10,196 nt of DNA, taken from the NCBI GenBank assembly GCA_016928395.1, contig JAFGKV010000088.1, forward strand, positions 1 through 10,196. The letters are read 5' to 3'. Position numbers and translations under genes: made by a program. Numbering within the stretch: position 1 is the first letter of the stretch; each line of letters begins with the position of its first letter. Below, one piece after another: positions 1 through 8,202 of this stretch. The stretch is from Candidatus Fermentibacterota bacterium (GTDB lineage Bacteria; JAFGKV01). The notes below the pieces were generated by a model, which did no database searches, had not been told where the DNA came from, and worked only from the letters and a program-made list of their open reading frames with translations.

Positions 1-148
1 GCTTCGGGAATGCCTCGCCCCTACGGATCGGTCAGCCGTCATGTCCAGGACTGATGCGCGGGCATGGGCAACATGTGGTGCGTCCGCTGACAGCCTGGCT
101 ATTGCCCAAAGGTGAAACACACCCTAGCATGTGACGTCGCGAACGGCA

Positions 149-220
149 GCGCCCAAGGCCTCAGCCCGAGCAGACACGGGTCTCAGCCCGAGCAGACGCG
201 GGCCGAAAGCCCTTGGGCGC
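149..220. repeat. 10-bp inverted repeat enclosing two 22-bp direct repeats
   Basis: GCGCCCAAGG at 149-158 is the exact reverse complement of CCTTGGGCGC at 211-220. Between the arms are two adjacent 22-bp copies (160-181 and 182-203) containing CTCAGCCCGAGCAGAC, differing at one base (ACACGGG versus ACGCGGG). The layout could fold into a long-looped stem in RNA or single-stranded DNA. No function can be assigned. Confidence 0.8.
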
Positions 221-241
221 AGAGACGGTGGCGCGGGCCTT

Positions 242-285
242 GCGCAGCGGCGGCTGCGCCGCCGGGCCGGGCCGGCTACCCGGCC
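242..285. repeat. Two adjacent GC-rich hairpins
   Basis: The first hairpin is GCGCAGC (242-248), loop GGCG, GCTGCGC (253-259). The second is GGCCGGG (265-271), a 7-nt loop, CCCGGCC (279-285). Both are perfect 7-bp stems. They lie about 165-210 nt beyond the stop of the last operon gene. They could slow or protect the 3' end of the transcript, but there is no T-run to make them classical terminators. They may equally be REP-like palindromes. Confidence 0.6.
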
Positions 286-448
286 TACATGGCGGCCCGT
301 ATACTGCGCGATGTGAGTTGGCCAAATGCGATGGCCCCGCGCGTCAACGCTCCCCGGGGGTCTACGGGTCCTGCGCCCGACTTCGTTTCCCGGTATGGAC
401 GGGCATTTGCTCCGGCAGGTGGGCCGCATTGGCGGATCGTACGACAGC

Positions 449-1516
449 CTAGAGGTCCAGCTCCTCCTTGACCATCTGTAGCACCCTTTGGTATTCGGGT
501 CGTGTCTCTCTTAACCGGGCGATCTGCTTGGGACTCGAGAGACGGACGTGGCTGATGGCGCGCTCGACCCTCTCGGTCGTGGTGAGCGTGTCGTCTGTCA
601 CCAGGATCACCGGTACGCCCTGTTCGGCAGCCGCGCTGAGCACCTGCACCTCGGGCCGGAGGTTGCCGGTAAGGATGAGGCACCGCGTCGACGTGCGCAG
701 CGCAGCCATGATCACGTCGGAACGGTCGCCGCCGGTGATAACAGCTTTGTTGGCCTTGCGCTGGAAGAAGAGGTAGGCCGCATCGCCCGTCATAGCACCC
801 AGCATGTAGGTCTCCACCAACTCATCCAACTGGTCTTCGGCGCACAGCACTTCGCCGCCCAGTTCTTCGGCGAGCTCCCTGACCGTGATGGAGCGGAGGA
901 CCGGGTCGCTTGCCACCACGCCGCAGCACGCGAGGTTGTGGCGCGCCAGAAAGGAGGCCAGCTTAGCGGTTGCCGTCTCCACAAGGCGCGGCGGCGCACC
1001 ATCGATGACAATGCCGATTAAGCGGTCGCCAAAGACCTGTCGGGCAAAGAGGATGCTGTCCAGGTCCAAGTCGGGCCGGTAGCCGATGACGGCCAAGACG
1101 GCGGCGCCGGTCAGGTCGGCCACCTCGGGCGCAGACAGCCCCAGCGCTTGTCCATCGAAGGTGCGACCGAGCCCCTCCATGATCACGACGTCTCGCCCCT
1201 CGGAAAGCCGCGCCAGCGCTTGGGTGATCTTGGTCGCCAGCCCTTCGACGGGCCCCGCCAGGGGGGCCGACCGCACGTCGTCGGTAAGGAGCACTGGGGA
1301 GGCATACTCCCAGGGTTCGGTGATGCCCAGGGCGTTCCAGGCAACATAGGCATCCTCGTCAACGTAACCATCGTCACGGCGCATCAGGGAAGCACCGAGC
1401 GGCTTCATATAGCCGACCGCTATGCCCTCGTCGCGCAATGCCAGAGCCAAGGCCAAGCAGATGGCGCTCTTGCCCGCGTGAGGAGCGGTTGACACAACGT
1501 AAAGTGACTTGGTCAT
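449..1516 (-). CDS. BioD-like P-loop/DRTGG domain protein (phosphotransacetylase N-terminal-like)
   Basis: This 355-residue protein resembles the non-catalytic N-terminal part of long bacterial phosphotransacetylases. Residues 3-200 look like a dethiobiotin-synthetase-type (AAA_26) nucleotide-binding fold: a P-loop-like STAPHAGKSAI at 9-19, YMKPLG at 36-41 and VVIMEGLGR at 110-118. Residues from about 205 form a DRTGG domain, with the signature TGGDRSDV at 261-268 and VPVILVTDDT at 301-310. No phosphate acetyltransferase catalytic domain follows, and the stop comes right after the DRTGG part, so it should not be called Pta. The start at 1516 is supported by AAAGGA about 10 nt upstream. It begins 12 bp after the stop of the ADP-forming acetate-CoA ligase gene, so the two are almost surely co-transcribed. 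In full-length Pta enzymes this region is regulatory; a role in sensing or tuning acetyl-CoA/acetate flux is inferred from that and from the neighbour. Confidence 0.88.
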   Translation of the reverse strand: MTKSLYVVSTAPHAGKSAICLALALALRDEGIAVGYMKPLGASLMRRDDGYVDEDAYVAWNALGITEPWEYASPVLLTDDVRSAPLAGPVEGLATKITQALARLSEGRDVVIMEGLGRTFDGQALGLSAPEVADLTGAAVLAVIGYRPDLDLDSILFARQVFGDRLIGIVIDGAPPRLVETATAKLASFLARHNLACCGVVASDPVLRSITVRELAEELGGEVLCAEDQLDELVETYMLGAMTGDAAYLFFQRKANKAVITGGDRSDVIMAALRTSTRCLILTGNLRPEVQVLSAAAEQGVPVILVTDDTLTTTERVERAISHVRLSSPKQIARLRETRPEYQRVLQMVKEELDL

Positions 1517-1528
1517 TTCTGGTTCCTT

Positions 1529-3622
1529 TCACTCACTGATGACGATTCGGGCATCGACAGCCATGACCCCTTGGCCCTTCTCGTAGACGAAGAGGGGGTT
1601 GATATCCAGCTCCACGATCTGTGGCAGGTCGGTGACCATCTGAGAGACTCGCAACAAGCATTCGACCATTGCCTCCATATCCGAGGGTGGTTCGCCGCGG
1701 ACGCCGGCTAGCAACGGATAGGAACGCAGGCTAGTGATCATTTCCCGCGCCTGAGGAGGCGTGATCGGGGCGATGGCAAACTGCACATCTTTGAGCACCT
1801 CCACGTAGATCCCGCCCAGGCCAAACATGACCATGTGGCCAAAGGTGGGATCCTTGGTCACCCCAAGGATGATCTCCTTGCCCTTGGCCACCATCTCCTG
1901 CACGGCAACGCCCCAGATGTCGGCGTCAGGCATATAGCGGCGGGCGCGAAGGAGGATGTCTTGGTAGGCCTGGCGTGCCTCCTTCTCATCCTTGATGCCC
2001 ACGACGACGCCACCCATGTCGGATTTGTGCAGGATGTCGGGTGAGATGATCTTCATCACGACGGGATACCCGATCTCGGCGGCGAATTGGGCCGCCTGGT
2101 CCCCACTGAATGCCAGTTGGGACTGGGGCAGCGGCAGGCCATAGGCCGCCACGATCTGGCGGGCCTCCATCTCGTTGAGCTTCAGCCGTCCAGCCTTCTG
2201 GGCCGCCAGCAGGGCCATCGCCGCACGTTCGCGGTCAGCGGCCATATTGACAGGCTCTTCGTGTTCCGTGCTGATCCACTCCTGTTGCTGGACCATAGCG
2301 CGTAGTGCATCGGCGGCGTCCTCGGGAAAATCATAGAAGGGGATGTGTCCTGCCCCGAGGATCTTATTGCCGGCAGCTATATCTTTGCCGCCCATGAAGC
2401 AAGCCAACACCGGCTTGTCGTGGTTCTTCGAGATACGCACAATCGCCTTGGCCGTGTTGGCAATCTCGGTCATGGCCTGGGGCGTCAGCAGGAAGATGAT
2501 CGCGTCCACGCCGGGGTCCTTGAGCGCTGCTTCCAGCGCCTGCTCGTAGCGATCGGACAGTGCGTCTCCCAGCACGTCGATGGGGTTGTAATGGTTAGCA
2601 GCCGGCGGGAGCACTTCATACAGGTAGTCGACCGTTTCCTGGGAGAGGGTAGCCAGCTGCAGCCCGCCCTTCTCACAGGCATCGGTCGCCATAATGCCCG
2701 GACCGCCGGCGTTGGTGATGATGGCGACCCGCCGGCCCTTCGGCAGGGGTTGGTAGGCAAGCGCCGTCGAGTAGGCGAAGAGCTCCGAGACCGATCGCGC
2801 GCGCAGAATGCCGGCCTGCTTGAAGGCGGCGTCGTAGGCGCTATCCGAGCCCGCCAACGTGCCGGTGTGAGAGGAGACCGCTCGCGAGCCGGCGCTCGTG
2901 GTCCCCGACTTGACGCAGATGAAAGGCTTCACTTTGGTCAGGCGCCGCGCCGCTTCCATGAAGGCATCCCCATCCACGACGCCCTCCAGGTAGGCCATCA
3001 CCACACTGGTGTTGGGATCATCACGCCATACCTCCAGGAAGTCGGTCTCGTTGAGGTCTCCCTTATTCCCCAGGCTGACAAAGCTGGAGAAGCCAAGTCC
3101 GTTCAGCGCAGCCCAGTCGAGGATGCCGGTGCAGAGCGCCCCAGATTGGGACATAAAGGAGATCTTGCCTTCGTCTGGCATACGGGCTGCAAAGCTGGCA
3201 TTGAGGGCGCTGTGGGTGTCAATGACGCCGAGGCAGTTCGGACCCACCACCCGGATGTCGTACTTCCGGGCGATCTCGATCACGGCCTGCTCCATCTCCC
3301 GGCCTTCCGGCCCGGCCTCCCGGAAGCCAGCCGTGATGACGATCGCCGCACCCACGCCTTTCTCCCCGCAGTCGTTCATCACCCCGGCGACGAATTTGTT
3401 GGGGACGACGATCACGGCAAGGTCCACTGGGCCGGGAACGTCCTTCACAGTGGCGTAGCACGTCCTGCCCAGGATCTCGTCCGCCTTGGGGTTGATGGGA
3501 TGGACCTCGCCTTGATATCCATACTTGATGATATTGTCCAGGACCATATGCCCCAGTTTCGTCGGGTCGGTGGACGCGCCGACCACGGCGACAGCCTGGG
3601 GGGAAAAGAGCGCATCTAGCAT
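1529..3622 (-). CDS. Acetate-CoA ligase (ADP-forming), fused alpha-beta chain
   Basis: This 697-residue cytoplasmic enzyme interconverts acetyl-CoA + ADP + Pi and acetate + ATP + CoA, conserving energy during fermentation. Domain order: CoA-binding Rossmann domain at about 5-135 (AVAVVGAS at 10-17, VVGPNCLG at 125-132), succinyl-CoA-ligase-like domains at about 150-440, and an ATP-grasp domain from about 480 to the end. The phosphorelay residues of the family are present: the active-site histidine in SSHTGTLAGS (His252), the glutamate in YLEG (Glu213), and the second, swinging-loop histidine in DILHKSDMGG (His532). ELDINPL at 671-677 is the usual ATP-grasp metal-binding end. Archaea often split alpha and beta into two genes; here they are one chain, as in Chloroflexus. 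The start at 3622 has AAAGGGG 7-8 nt upstream. It lies 34 bp after the PFK stop and 12 bp before the DRTGG gene. Use of other acyl-CoAs cannot be excluded from sequence. Confidence 0.93.
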   Translation of the reverse strand: MLDALFSPQAVAVVGASTDPTKLGHMVLDNIIKYGYQGEVHPINPKADEILGRTCYATVKDVPGPVDLAVIVVPNKFVAGVMNDCGEKGVGAAIVITAGFREAGPEGREMEQAVIEIARKYDIRVVGPNCLGVIDTHSALNASFAARMPDEGKISFMSQSGALCTGILDWAALNGLGFSSFVSLGNKGDLNETDFLEVWRDDPNTSVVMAYLEGVVDGDAFMEAARRLTKVKPFICVKSGTTSAGSRAVSSHTGTLAGSDSAYDAAFKQAGILRARSVSELFAYSTALAYQPLPKGRRVAIITNAGGPGIMATDACEKGGLQLATLSQETVDYLYEVLPPAANHYNPIDVLGDALSDRYEQALEAALKDPGVDAIIFLLTPQAMTEIANTAKAIVRISKNHDKPVLACFMGGKDIAAGNKILGAGHIPFYDFPEDAADALRAMVQQQEWISTEHEEPVNMAADRERAAMALLAAQKAGRLKLNEMEARQIVAAYGLPLPQSQLAFSGDQAAQFAAEIGYPVVMKIISPDILHKSDMGGVVVGIKDEKEARQAYQDILLRARRYMPDADIWGVAVQEMVAKGKEIILGVTKDPTFGHMVMFGLGGIYVEVLKDVQFAIAPITPPQAREMITSLRSYPLLAGVRGEPPSDMEAMVECLLRVSQMVTDLPQIVELDINPLFVYEKGQGVMAVDARIVISE

Positions 3623-3656
3623 ATCGAGTCCCCTTTCATATAGCTAACCAGAGAGA

Positions 3657-5900
3657 CTATGGGTTACTCCGGGACATCGGCCCGGGTAGGGCCATGGTCT
3701 TGGCGACAGGCTGTAGCTCTAGCCAGTACTGCCGCTTGGGGCGCTGAGCCTTTGCGTCTACGAGGCGCGGTAGATCCTCCAGGTTACCAAACTGCACCTT
3801 CCCCGCCTGCAGACCTATGAAGACCGCAGCCGGCTCGGGCTTGCCGGCTTCCTCGATCAGGAAATCGACGCAGCGTGCCGCCAAGCGCGTGGCCTGGATG
3901 CGATCGAAAGGTGTAGGATCACCGCCCTGTTGTATATGCCCCAGAACGGCCCAGCGCACGTCAAAGAGGTCGCGCCCTTCCTCACCGAAGATGGAGCAGA
4001 TGACATCGGTGGTGTAGGCTTCATTGGCATTCTCGTTGCGGATGATCAACGCGAGACGCTTGCCTTGTCGAAAGCCTTCCTTCAGGAGCTCCACGTCGTT
4101 CTGGAGATCCGCCAGCGTGATGCCCTCTTCGTGCATATAGACCCGCTCAGCGCCGGTCGCCAGCCCACTCATCAACGCCAGATAGCCGCAGTCACGGCCC
4201 ATCACCTCCACCACGTGACAGCGGTGGGAGGCCACGGCGTATTGCTTGATCTTGTCCACGGCCTCCATAATGTTGTTCAGGGCGGTATCCGATCCGACGC
4301 TCAGCTCAGACCCGGGCAGGTTGTTGTCGATCGCCGCGGGCAGGCAGATCATCGGGATGCTGAAGGCGGGGTAGTTCCGGCGCTCCAAGAGCATCTGATA
4401 GGTGGATTGGTAGCCGGCCCAGCCTCCGATCATCAGGAGCCCTTGTACCTCGTACTCCTCAAGGTGACGGGCCATGGCGTAGAGGTCGGCCTTGGTGGGC
4501 TCGGTGCGGTTGGTACCCAGTTCGGAGCCACCCCGCGTTGCCCATCCGGCGACACTCATCCAGTCCATCTCCTGAATCTCACCCCGGATCAGGCCCTCAA
4601 TCCCATTGCTCACACCCAATATGATGTGTCCTTTGTCGGTCCCAAGCCTGACAGCCGCCCGGACGGCGGTGTTCATACCCTGCGCCGGTGCACCGCAGTT
4701 CATCACAGCCAAGCGCAGGCGCTTTTGGCCAGGCTCGGGCCGGTGGGGGAGGGCACGCATCAGGGTGCGCGCCGTGCGGAGAGACTCCTTGAAGCTCCCG
4801 CCGCGCATCTCCATCGCTTGTTCATAGTCCTGGGCGGCAATCAGGTCGGCAATGGCATGGGTTTTCGCCACACAGTCCATGAGCGGCGAGCTGGCGACCC
4901 GGTTCTCCCGGATGCCGATGAGCTGGGGTTCCCTGTCGGGCGGGCCGGACAGGATCTCGTCGACGGCGGCGTGGCCCAACAGCGTGGTGTGCCAGCGATC
5001 GAAGGCGCTGGGCGCACCTCCGCGCTGGACGTGTCCGAGGATGGTGATGCGCGTCTCCTCGCCCAGGCCTTCCTCGATCACCGTCTTGACCCGGTCCGTG
5101 GTGATCGGGGTGCCGTGCCGGTCCTGCGCGCCCTCAGCCACGATCACGATGCTGTCCCGATTGCCGGCTTGGCGGCCCGCGCGGAGGACGTCCACCATAC
5201 TCGCTTCCCAATCCTCGACGTCGGGTGGGCTCTCGGGGATCAAGAACCAGTCGGCTCCGGTCGCAATGGCACTCATCAGAGCCAGGTAGCCGCAGTGGCG
5301 GCCCATAACCTCGACAACAAAGGCGCGCTGGTGGCTGGAGGCCGTACTGCTGATCGCATCGATGGCCTCCGTGATCCGGTGCAATGCCGTGTCGGCACCG
5401 ATGGTCATATCGGTGCCGAACATATCGTTGTCAATGGATCCCACGAGGCCGGCGATCGCCAGCTGCGCGTGGTCCTGGGCCATCTCAGGGGTGATCTTGT
5501 CCTGTTCGACCAACTCCGCCAGCAATTCGGGCCATTCCTGGCGGAAGAGATTCGCGCCGGTCAGGCTGCCATCCCCGCCGATCACGACCAGGGCATTGAT
5601 GCCGTGGGTGACCAGGTTGTATGCCGCTTTGCGACGACCCTCGCGGGTGCGGAATTCGGCGCAGCGCGCCGAGCCGATGACGGTTCCACCCCGGTGGAGG
5701 ATCCCGCCCACCGAGTCCCACACCATTTTCCGGATATTGTCGCCGCCATCGACCATGCCCTGGTAGCCTTCGTAGATCGCATAGACCTCAAGGCCACGGT
5801 GCAGGGCCGTACGGACGACCGCCCGGACCGCCGAGTTCATACCCGGTGCATCCCCCCCACTCGTCAGCACTGCCAGATTCTTGACCTGATGCGTCGCCAT
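3657..5900 (-). CDS. pfkA: 6-phosphofructokinase, tandem-duplicated (eukaryotic-type)
   Basis: This enzyme phosphorylates fructose 6-phosphate with ATP to fructose 1,6-bisphosphate, the committing step of glycolysis. Bacterial PFKs are usually about 320 residues; this chain has 747 and contains two PFK domains. The N-half (about 7-385) carries the working site: TSGGDAPGMN at 13-22, ATP-loop GGDGS at 108-112, GSIDND at 154-159 with catalytic Asp157, EVMGRHCGYLAL at 197-208, and GHVQRGG at 289-295. The C-half (about 394-735) repeats the fold but has GGWAG (492-496) in place of GGDGS and AIDNN (523-527) in place of TIDND. It keeps MGRDCGYLALMSG at 567-579 and GHIQQGG at 654-660, so it is probably regulatory, as in animal and fungal PFK. 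Stretches such as GLVGSIDND, SHQR, VMGRHCGYLAL and RNEN.NE.YTTD closely match remembered vertebrate PFK. The start at 5900 has AAAGGAGG upstream (12-nt gap). It is followed after 34 bp by the acetate-CoA ligase gene. Confidence 0.95.
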   Translation of the reverse strand: MATHQVKNLAVLTSGGDAPGMNSAVRAVVRTALHRGLEVYAIYEGYQGMVDGGDNIRKMVWDSVGGILHRGGTVIGSARCAEFRTREGRRKAAYNLVTHGINALVVIGGDGSLTGANLFRQEWPELLAELVEQDKITPEMAQDHAQLAIAGLVGSIDNDMFGTDMTIGADTALHRITEAIDAISSTASSHQRAFVVEVMGRHCGYLALMSAIATGADWFLIPESPPDVEDWEASMVDVLRAGRQAGNRDSIVIVAEGAQDRHGTPITTDRVKTVIEEGLGEETRITILGHVQRGGAPSAFDRWHTTLLGHAAVDEILSGPPDREPQLIGIRENRVASSPLMDCVAKTHAIADLIAAQDYEQAMEMRGGSFKESLRTARTLMRALPHRPEPGQKRLRLAVMNCGAPAQGMNTAVRAAVRLGTDKGHIILGVSNGIEGLIRGEIQEMDWMSVAGWATRGGSELGTNRTEPTKADLYAMARHLEEYEVQGLLMIGGWAGYQSTYQMLLERRNYPAFSIPMICLPAAIDNNLPGSELSVGSDTALNNIMEAVDKIKQYAVASHRCHVVEVMGRDCGYLALMSGLATGAERVYMHEEGITLADLQNDVELLKEGFRQGKRLALIIRNENANEAYTTDVICSIFGEEGRDLFDVRWAVLGHIQQGGDPTPFDRIQATRLAARCVDFLIEEAGKPEPAAVFIGLQAGKVQFGNLEDLPRLVDAKAQRPKRQYWLELQPVAKTMALPGPMSRSNP

Positions 5901-6012
5901 GTTATCCCTGTCCCTCCTTTCTAGAGCCTTCCGGCTAGAGCCACGCGGGGATGAAGTCCCTTCGGCTCCGGAACCGCTGAAGCGGTTACTACGAACCCCA
6001 CTTCACTGACCG
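5901..6012 (-). promoter_or_regulatory. Leader between the GH13 and PFK genes with small hairpins
   Basis: This 112-bp gap can form several short stems on the minus strand: AACCGCT/AGCGGTT around 5972-5987, GGGA-CTTCA-TCCC near 5948-5960, and AGCC-GGAA-GGCT at about 5924-5935, the last close to the PFK ribosome-binding site (AAAGGAGG, 5913-5920). The block containing GTAGTAACCGCTTCAGCGG looks like a dispersed palindrome rather than a known riboswitch; that is from memory. It may serve as a processing or attenuation site between the two genes. I see no clear sigma-70 promoter. Confidence 0.4.
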
Positions 6013-8202
6013 TTAGGAACTGGGGCGCGGGCGGTAGACGCGTGCCTCGCCCGGCCCTAGATCGGTGACCTTGTAGCCCTTGTACCGGAACGCCAGCACG
6101 GCATCCTCATCCGGCACGCGGTGCGCCGTGGTGAAGTGGCACTCTAGGTGCTCGCCGCTATCCAGATTGGGAATGCGTGGGATGTTGAAGTTCCGGATGC
6201 CACGCTCCGTATCGGTGTTGACGACAAAGACATAGTCCGCGCTGCCGTCTTTCAGAGTCCAGGCTATGTGCCGGTTTTCCCCGCTTGGATCGGGGTGGAT
6301 CAGCCATTGGGTGGGCCGGCCCCGTATCTCCTGGAAGATCTGGTCGACGTAGAGCCGCAGGCGGGTCAGCACATGGAACTGCCAGCCGTTGCGCCCCCAG
6401 ACGTAGGGGCCTGTGGTTGCCCTAGGCCCGCAGCTCTCCTGGAAGACGTAGAGCTTGGTGTAGTGCTCGTTGGGCGCCGGCTGGTAGTGCGCCTCGCGGG
6501 TCTCGAAACCGAGGGACATATAGCTTGGCATATCGGTCAGGAAGAAGGCGATGAAGAATCGCACCGCACTGCCCTTGAGGTAGTACTCGTCAAAACGCGG
6601 GTCGTCCTTGTCACCGGTGATGAGGGTGAAACTGGGCGCGAAGTCCCTCGTTGTGAGCAGATCGTAGTAGCGTCGGAATCTCAGCAGGAAGTCGGGCGAT
6701 CCGACACAGGTGGATTGCAGGTCCCCGAGGGTGGTATCGGCGTCAGAGGCCTCTAGGTGGTCGACCTCATCACCGTAGAGAAACGCATCCCTGGCACCGA
6801 GGAAGGTCTCGGCGAAATAGCCGAAGTAGTCCACGCCCCTGTCCAGCTGGATATGGTGCTTCACGGCGCGCAAGATGTCGTAGGTGTCATCGGGGCTCTC
6901 GGGCACACCCCCGGGCCGCATCTGCACGTGCGCCATATCGCCCCGCATGAAGTCGAAACCGTAGCGGCGCTGCACCTCGGCGTATCTGCCGCACACGTAG
7001 GCCCAGACCTCTTTGCGAGGACGGTCGAAGTCGATCTCCCAACCGGTGTTGTCGTTCAGTCGTTCATATAGCTTGTAGCGGGTCAGGGGGCCGAAGACGC
7101 GCGACATCGATTGCGGCTCGGTCATGGCATAGTCACGCCATAGATCTCCGTGGCTATCGGCGTGGGCCGTCGCTATGTCCACCCTGAGACCCCGAAACGG
7201 TGGCGCCATCGTCGCCGGCACGGGCTCATAGCCGTAGGCGACCAGATACCGGATCAGCTGAATCCGGCGCTCCGTACGCCCGCTGCGATCCTCGGGGCGC
7301 CCAAAGAAGATGCGCGACCGTAGGGCCTCGGAGACTGCCTCCGAGAAGAAGGCTTCGCGTGAGGTGGGCACATCGTCGCCGGGAACGGCGGGACCGTTGT
7401 CGGATAGGAAATCCAGAATACGGTCCTGGACCTGCTCGTGCAGATGCGCCGCATGATCCACGATCTCGGTGTCCTCGCGCTGGAGCCACTCGAAGTAGTG
7501 GGGCTGGGCCAAGACGATCTCAGAGAAGCGATCGGTATGGGGGATGACATCCATGCCGACGGCCTTGCCCATCGCGTGGAGCAGGTTGATCACGGCCTTT
7601 AGCTGTCGCTCGACCGTGTCCAGCTCGGGGTACGCCTCTGCGAGCTCCGCGCTGAAGAACTCGTCGTTGATGAACCAACTGCTCATGCCATACAGGCTGC
7701 CGACCACGCCCGGCTCCCAGATGGGGAGGAGGTGGATGGCGTCCTGGGAATGGGGCAGCGTGAGCGCGTACTTGATGACGTTCCAGAAGCTGCCGACGGT
7801 CCGGACATTGATCCCGACCATGTTGCTCTGTTTGAGCCAGCTGCCACCGGTCCGGTCGCGAACAGGGCTCCTGACGGACGGAGGCAGGGCTGAGGCCGGC
7901 TGCTCGGGGTCGGCGTGCTGCAGAGCGTCGGCGAGACCCGTCCCCAGTCGCCGGGTCAGAATGCTGAGCGTCTCGTCAGGCGTCAACTGCACGGCTTGCG
8001 CCGGCAGCAGGTTGGGCACGAAGGACACGCGATGGTCGCAGTATGCAGCGACAAGCGGGTCTCTGCGGCGTTCCCAGGCATCCAGGAACTCCTGGTAGAC
8101 CTTGGGTACGTCAAGCACAGCGTTCATAGGCTCGCTTTCTGTGAAGAAGCTCATCTCGCCGGGCTGAAGGGGGCGAACTCCACCAAAGAGCGCCGACTCC
8201 AT
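6013..8202 (-). CDS. GH13-like (alpha-amylase clan) glycosidase, divergent
   Basis: The predicted product is a cytoplasmic, about 729-residue (beta/alpha)8-barrel glycoside hydrolase or transglycosidase acting on alpha-glucosides; no signal peptide is seen. Conserved GH13 regions can be traced: HLLPIWEPG (158-166) at an early barrel strand, region I GMDVIPHTDR (216-225), region II FDFMRGDMAHV (416-426) with likely nucleophile Asp422 and the preceding Arg420, and region III YFAETF (462-467) with likely acid/base Glu465. The usual region IV His-Asp is not clear; TLITGDKDD (526-534) may correspond, so the family call is firmer than the activity. The C-terminal 85 residues look like a beta-sandwich. 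The reading frame is open for 146 codons further upstream, but that part is repeat DNA and remnant sequence, so it is not used. ATG 8202 has AGAGGT 10 nt upstream. ATGs at 8154 and 8127 are alternatives because a promoter-like sequence overlaps 8202. Sucrose- or glucosylglycerate-phosphorylase-like activity is possible. Confidence 0.75.
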   Translation of the reverse strand: MESALFGGVRPLQPGEMSFFTESEPMNAVLDVPKVYQEFLDAWERRRDPLVAAYCDHRVSFVPNLLPAQAVQLTPDETLSILTRRLGTGLADALQHADPEQPASALPPSVRSPVRDRTGGSWLKQSNMVGINVRTVGSFWNVIKYALTLPHSQDAIHLLPIWEPGVVGSLYGMSSWFINDEFFSAELAEAYPELDTVERQLKAVINLLHAMGKAVGMDVIPHTDRFSEIVLAQPHYFEWLQREDTEIVDHAAHLHEQVQDRILDFLSDNGPAVPGDDVPTSREAFFSEAVSEALRSRIFFGRPEDRSGRTERRIQLIRYLVAYGYEPVPATMAPPFRGLRVDIATAHADSHGDLWRDYAMTEPQSMSRVFGPLTRYKLYERLNDNTGWEIDFDRPRKEVWAYVCGRYAEVQRRYGFDFMRGDMAHVQMRPGGVPESPDDTYDILRAVKHHIQLDRGVDYFGYFAETFLGARDAFLYGDEVDHLEASDADTTLGDLQSTCVGSPDFLLRFRRYYDLLTTRDFAPSFTLITGDKDDPRFDEYYLKGSAVRFFIAFFLTDMPSYMSLGFETREAHYQPAPNEHYTKLYVFQESCGPRATTGPYVWGRNGWQFHVLTRLRLYVDQIFQEIRGRPTQWLIHPDPSGENRHIAWTLKDGSADYVFVVNTDTERGIRNFNIPRIPNLDSGEHLECHFTTAHRVPDEDAVLAFRYKGYKVTDLGPGEARVYRPRPSS

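Larger units (their letters stand above)
1..448. other. Gene-free stretch rich in repeats and hairpins
   Basis: No reading frame here has recognisable protein features, and those that exist overlap one another on both strands without a convincing ribosome-binding site. The stretch lies downstream of the last gene of the minus-strand operon. It holds a pair of 22-bp tandem repeats flanked by a 10-bp inverted repeat, then two strong GC hairpins (listed separately). No hairpin with a following T-tract is visible after the operon, so I cannot point to a rho-independent terminator. The first 24 bases end in GCCTCGCCCCTAC, which looks like one arm of a GC-rich dispersed palindrome cut by the window edge; this is a guess. 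Confidence 0.6.

Noticed and set aside
449-1516. Phosphotransacetylase or dethiobiotin synthetase
   Set aside because: The phosphate acetyltransferase catalytic domain is absent, and the added DRTGG domain and the ACD neighbour argue against a biotin-pathway role.
2345-3619. Long open frame on the plus strand opposite the acetate-CoA ligase
   Set aside because: It is the complement of a clearly conserved enzyme and has His/Arg/Gly-rich composition typical of antisense frames in GC-rich DNA.
3930-5924. 664-codon open frame on the plus strand opposite PFK
   Set aside because: Same reason: it is an antisense shadow of a strongly conserved protein with no recognisable domain of its own.
5901-6012. 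Riboswitch before PFK
   Set aside because: The stems are short and do not match any riboswitch consensus I know; a dispersed palindrome is more likely.
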